This document shows, piece after piece, positions 54,990 to 64,000 of a stretch of 64,000 bases of DNA. Source of the DNA: Brachypodium distachyon (Eukaryota > Streptophyta > Magnoliopsida > Poales > Poaceae); the NCBI RefSeq assembly GCF_000005505.3, contig NC_016134.3, positions 19,388,624-19,452,623 of the forward strand. Reading direction: 5' to 3'. The position numbers and the translations under genes were made by a program. The notes beneath the pieces were generated by a model. It was not told the DNA's origin and ran no database searches. It saw nothing but the letters and a program-made list of their open reading frames with translations. Every line of letters starts with the position of its first letter. The first letter of the stretch is position 1.

Positions 54990-57130
54990 CCTCAGGCCTC
55001 GTCTCGCCGTCCCGTGCGCGTCATCGGATCCGCCTCGTCGCGCCACCCTCGCCGGAGTCTTCCCCGCTGCCCAAGGACCGCCCGCGTCACCCGTCCCCCG
55101 CCCGCCCGCACCGTGCCGCCCCCGGACGCCGTTCGTCGGAACCCTAGCCGGACCGCAGGTGAGCCCGAGAGCTCTCGTCCGTTGGATCTCGGCCAACGGC
55201 CGAGATTATTTCATGTTAATCTTTCAAAACGAATCGGTACGCACCAATAGGATCGTGACACGTGGCATCGAATTTATGAAACGTAAATGTAATTTTAAAT
55301 TCCTGGAATAATTAAAAATGGCACTTTTGCAGAAAAGCCCCCAAAACTTCAAATGATCATATCTTTTTATCTGTTTTGCCAAATTTGATGATCCACACCT
55401 TTCTGAAATCCTTAGGAATTGTAGAATCTTTTGGCACTGTCCAATTTTAAATTTTAATATTTGAACCACAGTCATTTTACAGAAAAGACTTTTATGCCAT
55501 TTAATTCATAACTAATTTTTTTGAGATCCTTTTTAATTGTTTTATTGTCGTCTGTCCATTGGGACAGAGAAAAAATTATTTTGAATGAAATTAATTGGCT
55601 GGTGCCAATAAAACCTTGTTTAGGGTTTTAGTCCCTTGTTTTTGTATTTTGTTTTTAAACCTAATGCAATAACTTTAATTGCTAATGCTTTGGACCAGTT
55701 GATCACCCGAATAAAATTAACCGATTCATGTCACATGTTGCATTGCATCATAGCATATTTTATTTTGTCGTGATGAGAATTGTGTGTTTATGTATGTCTA
55801 TCTTTGTTCGTTCGAATAGTTTACTCGGAGAGCGAACCTTGTGATTGTGACGAGTGTTTGAACTCCAACTGCTACCAAGGCAAGTTCACTTTGATCATTA
55901 TCCTATCATTGTTGTTTTTAAAATACTTATGCATTAGAGTTGCTTGTAGAATGCATGGATAGGATTGTTACTCGTACTTATGCTAGCTATGATTTTACCT
56001 ACTAGCGATAGGGTTACCTCTGCCATGAATCCTCCACCAATAGCCATCGTGATTAGATATTGCTTAGCCATGCTATGTTAGTATACGTGGGAGGGAATCT
56101 CAATCACTGTGAAACTGATTATGTGGAGTAATTTTGGAAACTTGGCAAAACAATGAACCATCCTGGGTGGACTCCTTTGAGTATTTGAGATGTTATGCGA
56201 CGTTAGGTCCATTTCTATGGGTCCCTCTGAGTCGAGTCCCCGTGGATTCGGGGATGGATCGTCCATGGACATATCTTCCGTGTGGATTCGGGGAGCGCTT
56301 GCGTTGCAAATGTGGAATGCCAACCGGGGTAACCAGAGACTGGACTAGTTTCCTGTTTAGTAGCTTCCAGTACAACCAAAAGCTAAATGGGCTCTGGCTG
56401 GATGGAGTAAGAAATATGAACCCAGATCCGAGGGATTGTAATGAGGTAGCTGTGTAGGTGGGAGCACGGGTCCCTCAGGTGGTCTGGGGGATTATGTTCT
56501 GAAAATTCTTGAAATCGATGCCGTTGGTACTCTATCCTGAGGACAGCAAGGGATTAACACGTCGAATTCTTGTGGGGAATGTGTACAACCTCTCGAGAGT
56601 GTCAAACTAAGTACTTAGCCGTGTCCCCGGTTACGGACAATTATGAGCAACTAGATTTGGGGGCTGTAAGGAAGGTCTCACTCATTCCAACTTCCAAATA
56701 AAATGAATGGTTTGAACTTGGGTTAGGAGCATCGATGTGTCTACTCGATGTTCTTAGATTAATAGGAGCATCGGTGTTTGTACCCGGTGTCCATTAGTTA
56801 ACATTATTGTAACATTCAATTGTAGTAGGGTAAACTATGTTCTGCTTCCATGCAAAAAAGCCTGAACTCCACCTAGCCCATTTGCTCCACCTTTTTCCGC
56901 TGCCGTTTGTGGAACAATACTTTGTTATTTTGAAACTCTATTTGTTATGCTGACCCAAGTGGTGATGCAAGTTTGTAAGTACAATTAATTCTAGATGATA
57001 CGATGTAATAAAGTACTTTTGACCTTGTATCTTGGTATTACATCTTGAAACTGTGTGTGCTAGTGAGTCGATCCAGGGACTAGCACAAATAAGCACAGAG
57101 ATCGAACCCTGTACGGGGGCGGTCGCTTCA
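54990..57130 (+). repeat. TEK-B 3' LTR, second part
   Basis: It resumes the GC-rich leader cut at 40630. The splice-donor motif CCGCAG|GTGAGC has GT at 55159. The long AT-rich part follows and the LTR ends GGTCGCTTCA at 57130. Together with 39695-40630 the LTR is about 3.08 kb. It contains short TE-like frames that are not genes. Confidence 0.9.
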
Positions 57131-58405
57131 TATCCCCACCAATAGCCATCGTATTAGTTACGCTTAGCCGTGCTATGTAAATATGCGTGGGAGGGAACCA
57201 CTTTCATTCTAGAAATTTTGTTGGTGTAAATGTTATTTTTGAAGTATGGCTAAAATCAACCCCTAATGAACCATCCTGGGTGGGCGGCTTTGAGTACTAT
57301 GGTTGTCCGCGACGTCAGGTCCATTTCTATGGGGCCCTCTGAGTCGTCTCTCCGTGGACACGGGAGCATCCATGGTCGTCTCTCCCGTGGATTCGGGAAG
57401 CGCCTACGTCGGAAATGTGGAATGCCACCCAAGGTATTCAGAGGTTGAATTGGATTCCTATTTAAATTGCTTCCAGTACAACCACATGCTATATGGGCTA
57501 TGGCGAGAATAGAGTATGTTGCATGAACCTAGACCCGAGGAATTGTAATGATGTAGCCGTGTAGGTGGAGCGTGATTCTCTCGTGGTCTAGGGAATTACT
57601 TCTGAAAATCTCGTAATCGACGCTATTGCTACTCTACCCTAACGACAGCAAGGGATTAACCTGTCGGTTTCTTGTGGTGAATGTGTACAACCTCTCGAGA
57701 GTGTCAAAACTAAGTACTTAGCCGTGTCCCCGGTTATGGACGAATCATGAGCAGTTGGATATGAAAACTAAGTAAGGTCTCACTCATTCAAACTTCTCAA
57801 TAAAAATAATGGTTTTAAACATGGGTTAGGAGCATTGATGTGTCTACTCAATGTCCTTCGTTTTTAATAGGAGCATCAGTGTGTCTACCCGATGTCCAAT
57901 TGATTTATCTTATTATAAAATTCAATTGTGGTAGGAAAATGTTATGTTATTGCTTCCACGCTAAAAAGCCTAAAACTCCACCTAGCCAATATTGCATATA
58001 TTCGATAGGATCTGTTATAAACTCCGGTGAACTTGCCAATACAATCAATGTATTGACCCCTAGTGGCTGCAACGTTTAAATTGTTGCAGCGAATTCCGAC
58101 GATGATTAAGGTTACGTTGTTGGGTCCCGAGCTTGCATTCCAACATGCGCTCTCTGTGGTGTTGAAATGGCTCAAAATTTTCCTTCGTTTTCCGTTGTTG
58201 AACAATTTGTGTTATTTTCAAATGCTAACCCAAGTGGTTATGCAAAGTTTTAAGTACTATAAAGTTCTGAATGATGATGATGTAATACAATTACTTGACC
58301 TTTGTTTCTCGATATTACATCTTGAACTGTGTGTGCTAGTGAGTCGATCCAGGGACTAGCACTATAAGCACAGAGATCGAACCCTGTACGGGGGCGGTCG
58401 CTTCA
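57131..58405 (+). repeat. TEK-C: fragment of an older TEK LTR
   Basis: It starts in mid-LTR directly at the TEK-B end (TATCCCCACCAATAGCC) and ends with the family's GGTCGCTTCA at 58405. It aligns with about 56025-57130 but is more diverged. The simplest reading is that TEK-B inserted into it. It is followed by RIR sequence, not by a PBS, so it is a 3' or solo LTR. Confidence 0.75.
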
Positions 58406-58895
58406 GCAACAGACACAACCTTCCACGGCATCATCCCGAGCAAAGCAGCCATGCCGCTAGGTAGAATCAGCCTTGACGTGGTGTTCGGCTCACCCGACAA
58501 TTTTCGGCGTGAAAGGCTCGACTTCGAGATGGTCGACTGGCCCTCTCAATACCACCTACTGCTGAGTCGAGTCGCGTTGGCTCGCTTCATGGCGGTCACG
58601 CATTATGCTTACCTCAAGCTCAAAATGCCGGGGCCCAATGGCGTGATCACTGTTTCAAGGAACTTCACACGCAGATAGTTGCGACAAGGAGTTTCATAAA
58701 ATCTTCGAGTCCTTTGGCAGGCATGAAGAGTTCAAGCAGCTAAAAGCTTCAATTGGTCTAGAGCAATCACCCGTCGCCAAAAAACCGGCTGATCAGCCCG
58801 AGTTCAACAAAAAAGCGGACACCAAGGAGGTTCAGGTCCATCCGACTGACCCCAGCAAGACAACTATCATCTCAACAAGCCTTCCTCTTGCATAG
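58406..58895 (+). pseudogene. pol: RIR protease C-terminal part and linker
   Basis: It encodes TTFHGIIPSKAAMPLGRISL, VVFGSPDNFRRE and RFMAVTHYAYLKLKMPGPNG, the familiar stretch after the protease in this lineage. A frameshift near 58675 leads into the linker (CDKEFHKIFESFGRHEEFKQ). TAG at 58893-58895 precedes RT. The active-site Asp lies upstream of the fragment. Confidence 0.75.
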
Positions 58896-60290
58896 GAAAG
58901 TGCGCTCATCGAGTTCCTCCGTGAGCGCTGCTGGGAAATCTTTGCCTGGGTGCCAGTTGACATGCCAGGAATTCCCAGGGAACTTGCCAAGCACGCACTG
59001 AAAGTGGATGAGAACGCAAAGCCGGTGCGACAACCCATGCGGCGTTTCTCAGAACCAAAGCGCAAAGCCATAAGGGAAGAAGTTAAAAGACTCCTCGAAG
59101 CTAGGTTCATCCGGGAGATAAAACAAGCGACCTGGGTAGCAAACCCCGTCCTTGTCCCCAAGAAGAACACCACAGTCCTGCGTATGTGCGTCGACTTCAC
59201 GTCACTTAATAAGCACTGCCCAAAGGATCACTTCCCTTTGCCGCAGATCGACTAGATCATCGACTCAACCGCCGGTTGCAAACGGTTGTCCTTTCTGGAC
59301 GACTACTCGGGTTACAACCAGATTCGACTCAAGGTTGAAGACGAGGAAAAGACAGCATTTTTCACTCCATACGGAATTATCTGCTACACAACAATGCCTT
59401 TCGGGCTCAAAAACACAGATGCTACCTATCAGCGTTGCATGCAGGCATGTCTAGAGCCTCAACTGAGAAACAATGTCCAGGTTTATATCGATGACATCGT
59501 TATTAAAACGAAGAAAGAAGCAACGCTTCTCGACGACATACGGGAGACATTCAACAACCTCGACAGGTACAAAATCAAGTTGAACCGCACCAAGTGCACC
59601 TTCGTGGTACCCGTTGGGCAACTCCTTGGGTATTTTCTGTCGGCTCGAGGCATTGAAGCGAACCCGACAAAGATCAGAGCCATCCTAACTATGAAGGAGC
59701 CAACTAAAACTCATGAGCTTCAACAGCTCACAGGTCGACTCGCGGCTTTGAGTCGATTCATCGGCAGGCTAGGCGAAAAAGCTTTGCCCTTTTACCATCT
59801 TCTGAAAAAGAAGAAAGAAGACTTTGCGTGGACCCCAGAAGCCAGTGCTGCTTTCGCAGACTTGAAGCGCCTGCTGTCAACCACGCCGATTCTCGTCGCT
59901 CCACAAGAGGATGAGCAGCTCCTACTGTACATCGTAGCCACCACTCAAGTGGTCAGCACAGCGATCGTAGTTGAGCGAGCTGAAGAAGGCAAGACCCACG
60001 CCGTCCATTGCCCAGTATACTACATCAGTGAGGTCCTTTCTCCTACGAAGCAACGCTATCCCTACTACCAAAAGCTTGCGTATGGAGTCTTTCTAATAGC
60101 ACGCAAGCTTAGACACTATTTCTAGCAACACAAGCAACACACAATCGTGGTTGTCAGCGAGGCTCCTCTCGCCAACATTCTGAACAACTCAAAACGGACA
60201 AGGCGAGTCGTCGAGTGGGGAATCGAGCTCTTGGCTCGCAACATAACTTACAAGCAACGGAAGTCGATCAAATCGCAACATAAATCATGA
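58896..60290 (+). pseudogene. pol: RIR reverse transcriptase and RNase H remnant
   Basis: One frame with stops at TAG 59253-59255 and TAG 60123-60125. RT motifs are WVPVDMPGIPRELAKH, CVDFTSLNKHCPKDHFPLP, FLDDYSGYNQIRLK, MPFGLKNTDATYQRC and VYIDDIVIK, the catalytic Asp pair (about 59487-59495). RT thumb and connection follow (AALSRFIGRLGEKALPFYHL, YYISEVLSPTKQRYP). At about 60275 the frame jumps from YKQRKSIKSQ to HDEADSLANIG: nearly the whole second RNase H is deleted. Confidence 0.85.
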
Positions 60291-61753
60291 CGAGGCTGAC
60301 AGTTTGGCCAACATTGGCTCGACTCGTTCTCCAGTTCGGTTCGGAGTGTTCTTAGAGGTCATACACCAGAGATCCATCAAAGAGAGGAATACATCATCAC
60401 CCAAGAAGTCGACTCCGACCGACGGTGAGCCAAACTTCTCGACCCTGACTCACCGAACGACCCAGCAGTCGCAACCGGTGAAGAAGATCCCGATGAGGTG
60501 CTCATGATCGAGCCAACATGGATGCAACCTTTCCTTGCAAACATGTTACGCCAAGAAGTACCTGCAAACATCGCAGAAGCACAACGAGTCGCCCGACGGT
60601 CTAAAGCTTTCACCATCATTTAAGGCGAGCTCTACAAACGAAGCGTTTCCGACGTCCTGCAGCGGTGCATCCCACCAGAGGAAGGACGGGAGATTTTTAT
60701 CGACATACATCAAGGCACATGCGGTCATCACGCAAGCAGTCGTGCTATCGCGGCAAAAGCATTGTGAGCCGGATTCTACTGGCTGACAGGATGCAAGACG
60801 CTGCTAACATCGTCACCCAATGCATGGCCTGTCAGATGTTCGCAACTAAGCCACATGCCCCCGCCTCGGAACTCAAAAAAATACCATTAGCTTGGCCTTT
60901 CGCTCAGTGGGGACTCGACATGGTCTGACCGCTTCAACAATCTAAAGAAGGGGGTCATACTTTCCTTCTTGTCGCCATTGAAAAGTTCACCAAATGGATC
61001 AAGGCCATGCCCATCACAAACGCCACAGGAACTACTGCCGTGACATTCATCCCTTCCATCATATTCCGCTTCGGCATTCCTCACAGCATCATCACCGGCA
61101 ATGGGTCAAACTTCCTTTCCCATGAGTTCCAAGATTTCTGCGAAAAGATGGGGATCCACCTCAATTACGCAACAGTGGCGCATCCACAGACTAACGGGCA
61201 GGTCGAAAAAGTGAACGGCCTGCTCACAGTCGGCATAAAGAAACGGCTCATGACTCCCCTACATCGTGCAGCTGGAGCATGGGTCAAAGAACTGCCCTCC
61301 GTACTCTTGAGCCTGCGGACAACTCCCAATGGCCACACCAAATTCACGCCATTCTTCATGGTGTACGGCGCTGAAGCAGTACTACCATCTGACGTCCGGT
61401 TCAACGCACCCCGAGTCACGGCGTACTCTGGACCAGAAGTTAACATGCCAATGGAAGACGCCCTCGACGCAGTCGACGAAGCTCGCGACGTTGCGCTCAC
61501 ACAAGCAGCTGTCTATCAGCAGAGCTTGTGTAACTACTTCAACCGTCAGTTGCGCAGCCGCTCCTTCGTCGAAGGAGACCTTGTACTTCGACTCAAGGAA
61601 AAGGGTCATCACAAGCTCCAATCACCTTGGGAGGGAACCTACGTGGTCACCAAGGTGATTCCGGGAGGCGCTTACTATATCAAAGACATGAAGAGTGGTG
61701 TCACCTACAGCAAGCCTTGGAACGCCGCACAACTGCGACGGTTTTACGCCTAA
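60291..61753 (+). pseudogene. pol: RIR integrase, second catalytic Asp changed to Gly
   Basis: The finger region reads IHQGTCGHHASSRAIAAKAL, with an in-frame stop, and CMACQMFA; frames shift repeatedly between 60350 and 60930. The core has WGLDMV (first Asp), then ITGNGSNF, where GGC at 61097-61099 replaces the second Asp codon, and QVEKVNG (Glu). The C-terminal part from 61007 is open to TAA 61751-61753 and includes the LVLRLKEKGHHKL and WEGTYVVTKVIPGGAYY stretches. Loss of the second catalytic Asp alone should abolish activity. Confidence 0.85.
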
Positions 61754-62445
61754 GTTTTTCCAGCGTTTTTTCGCTTTTTCTTAAAACTTTTCTAGCATCC
61801 TTATTTCTCTCCGACTACAATTGTTTCGATTCCAATCATGTATGTCAGTAATTAATAAAGCTTTCAACCTTCTCTACTCAAAGGTCTTTTACTTGTTTTT
61901 TGGGCTCGCCACCTGCTCGGGGGTTTCGCCCGTGCTTGCCATAACATCTTATTGCGAGCCACACGGCGCAAAGGACAACAATCAGCTCCCATCTACTCAG
62001 CAGGCTGGAAACAAAAAAACTGCTTGTCTTGGACGCACCCGACACTGGGGTCTGCGTCCAATCGACCCAAAAAACTGCTTCTCTTGGACGCACCCGACAC
62101 TCGGAGGCAGCGTCCAATCGACTCTAATGTTTTTCTTGGACGCACCCGACACTCGGGGGCTGCGTCCAATCGACTCTAATGCTTGTCTTGGACGCACCCG
62201 ACACTCGGGGGCTGCGTCCAATCCACTCTAATGCTTGTCTTGGACGCACCCGACACTCGGGGGCTGCCTCCAATCGACTCTAAGGCTTCTCTTGGATCCA
62301 CCCGACACTCGAGAGCTGCGTCCAATTAAGTTGAGACTTAGTCTACAAAACAACAAACACACGGCAGCAACGCCTATCTAATAAGTCTCACCTTGAGGTC
62401 ACACCTTTTTTAAGCAAGTAAATGGAGGTATACTCAAGGAACAAC
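61754..62445 (+). other. RIR 3' non-coding region
   Basis: AT-rich sequence with AATAAAG near 61855, then the 52-bp tandem array (62028-62330), then about 115 bp of unassigned sequence before the TEK-D LTR. Confidence 0.7.
62028..62330. repeat. 52-bp hairpin minisatellite, six units
   Basis: CTTGGACGCACC starts at 62028, 62083, 62135, 62187 and 62239, with a variant (CTTGGATCCACC) at 62291; spacings are 55, 52, 52, 52 and 52 bp. Each unit holds GGACGCA and TGCGTCC as inverted arms around CCCGACACTCGGGGGC, so each can fold as a hairpin. Confidence 0.9.
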
Positions 62446-64000
62446 TGAAGCAACCAGCCCCTTACTAGGGTTCGATCTCTGTGCTTACAGTGCTAGTCCC
62501 TGGATCGACTCGCTAGCACACACAGTTTCAAAATGTAATGTCAAGATATAAAGGTCAAAAGTGCATTACATCGTATTGATCCAGAACCTTACATATTGCA
62601 TAACCTCGTGGGTTAGCTCAGAAGAAGATAAAATCTTGCAGCAGAGAGCAGAAGATGTAGGAGCCCCATAACAACTCCACAGTCGAAACATGTTGGAATG
62701 TAAACTCATAACCCTAACAATTCGTAACTCACTCTTCACCTGGTTAACCTGCAACATTTAAACGTTGCAGCCACTAGGGGGTCAATACATTGAATGTATT
62801 GGCAAGTTCACAAAAGGGTTATAACAGTTCCTGTCAAGTATATGCAGTATTTGGAAAGGTGGGGTTTGGCTATTTGCATAAAAGCATCAATATATCATCC
62901 TATCATTTTATTAAATAGTTTTATCACTATTGGACACGGAGTAGAAACACCCATGCTCCTATTAACCTAGAGCACGTTGAGTAGATACATCAAGTGCTCC
63001 TACCCTGTTCAACCATTAATTTTATTTAAGAAATAGGAATGAGTGAGACCTTCCTTACAACCCCCATATCTAGTTGCTCATAATTGTCCGTAACCGGGGA
63101 CACGGCAAAGTACTTAGTTTGACACTCTCGAGAGGTTGTACACATTCCCCACAGAAATCGACGGGTTAATCCCTTGCTGTCCTCAGGGTAGAGTACCAAC
63201 GGCATCGATTACAGAAATTTTCAGACCATAATCACCCAGACCACCTGAGGGACCTACGTTCCCACCTACACGGCTACATCTGCACAATCCCTCGGATCCA
63301 GGATCATATGTCTTACATCCATCCTGGCAGAGCCCATATGACCATGTGGTTGTACTGGAAGCTACTAAATAGGAAAACCAATCCAGTCTCTGATACCCCA
63401 GGTGGCATTCCACATTTGCGACGCAAGCGCTCCTCGAATCCACGGGAGAGACGTCCATGGACGATCCGTCTCCGAATCCACGAAGACTCGACTCAGAAGG
63501 ACCCATAGAAACGGACCTGACGTCGCATAACATCTCAAAGTCTCAAAGCCGTCCACCCAAGATGATTCGTTGGGGTTGTTTTGCCATGTATCTAAAATTA
63601 CTCTTCAACGACAATGATAACATATTGTAATAATACCACCCTCGAATACTAACATAGCATAGCATTTGACTACCTACGTTGGCGATTGGTGGTAAGGGCA
63701 TGACAGGGGTATCCTATACTACTAGGAGATTCATAGCTAGCATAGGTACAATAATATTCCTAAGAATGCAACTAATAAAACATCTAATGCATAGTAAAAT
63801 AATAGGTGAAATGATCAAAGTGAACATGTCTTTGTCACAGTAGTTTGAGTTCAAACACGTCACACTCGCAAGGTTCGCTCTCCGAGAAAACTATACGAGA
63901 CAAAAAACCATACACATACATAAACACACAATTCAATCAAAAGTGAAAATGTATGCTATGATGCAATGCATAACATGTGACATGACTTGGTTTATTTTAT
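62446..64000 (-). repeat. TEK-D: TEK LTR, minus strand, cut by window edge
   Basis: It starts TGAAGCAACC at 62446 (the LTR 3' end, read in reverse) and matches 1-1000 and 27093-28500 throughout. There is no Met-type PBS to its left, so it is a solo LTR or the 3' LTR of an element lying to the right of the window. Confidence 0.85.

Larger units (their letters stand above)
32107..57130 (+). mobile_element. TEK-B: Tekay/Del-type chromovirus, split by TAT-4
   Basis: In order: partial 5' LTR (32107-33477), Met-type PBS, leader, upstream ORF, gag, protease, RT, RNase H, integrase, chromodomain, polypurine tract, and a 3' LTR in two parts (39695-40630 and 54990-57130) separated by TAT-4. Gag and pol share one frame apart from shifts near 35475 and 39167. 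Four in-frame TAG codons and one TAA interrupt pol, so it is dead. The chromodomain after integrase and the very long LTRs place it in the chromovirus Tekay/Del group. Confidence 0.9.
58406..62445 (+). mobile_element. RIR: fragment of a second Tat-lineage family (RIRE2-like)
   Basis: It contains a protease C-terminus, RT, a remnant RNase H, integrase and 3' non-coding repeats, in plus orientation. The sequence differs from TAT-1 to TAT-4, for example VDWPSQYHLLLSR and MACQMFATKPHAPA, and recalls rice RIRE2/Cinful-type elements. Both ends are cut by TEK LTR ends (58405 and 62446), whose outer flanks are GCAAC and ACAAC. Neither LTR of this family is present. Confidence 0.8.

Overview
The window is wall-to-wall repetitive plant DNA and almost certainly comes from a grass genome. 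I found no host gene, rRNA, tRNA or CRISPR array. Everything that can be assigned is LTR retrotransposon: long-LTR Ty3/gypsy chromovirus elements of the Tekay/Del type (called TEK here), Ty3/gypsy Tat-lineage elements with an extra antisense gene (TAT), a fragment of a second Tat-lineage family resembling rice RIRE2 (RIR), one Angela/BARE-type Copia solo LTR (ANG), and two copies of an unassigned solo LTR (LTR-X). The grass assignment rests on the Angela/BARE-like LTR end, the TEK LTR beginning TGTAACATCC with an initiator-Met PBS, and the Tat pol sequences. I cannot name the species.

Layout. 1-30266: TEK-A, minus strand, with a 3' LTR (1-2823, cut by the window edge) and a 5' LTR (27093-30266). 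Most of its interior is replaced by a minus-strand TAT tandem that shares a central LTR (TAT-1, 3171-20291; truncated TAT-2, 19378-26369). TAT-1 itself carries three solo LTRs (7946-8957, 15048-16060, 17785-19112). 30267-32106: the 3' end of a plus-strand TAT-3, apparently split by TEK-A. 32107-57130: TEK-B, plus strand, with a partial 5' LTR, PBS, upstream ORF, gag, pol, chromodomain and 3' LTR. The 3' LTR is interrupted by the nearly complete TAT-4 (40631-54989), flanked by CCTCG/CCTCA. 57131-58405: part of an older TEK LTR into which TEK-B probably inserted. 58406-62445: a decayed RIR pol and 3' region. 62446-64000: a minus-strand TEK LTR running off the window.

The inferred insertion order, oldest first, is RIR, old TEK LTR, TEK-B, TAT-3 and TAT-4, TEK-A in TAT-3, the TAT-1/TAT-2 tandem in TEK-A, and solo LTRs in TAT-1.

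The most interesting biology lies between pol and the 3' LTR of the TAT elements. Each full copy carries, on the strand opposite to gag-pol, a gene for a protein of about 1,150 residues. It has its own TATA-type promoter and two very short phase-1 introns at the same places in three diverged copies; removing the introns joins the exon frames in each copy. Because genomic RNA is transcribed from the other strand, these introns would not be spliced out during transposition. Next to this gene is an array of imperfect palindromes of about 56 bp, with a sense-strand TATA box still visible in two copies. All gag-pol genes in the window are broken by stops or frameshifts; the longest intact piece is the TAT-4 RNase H-integrase frame (45772-47691).
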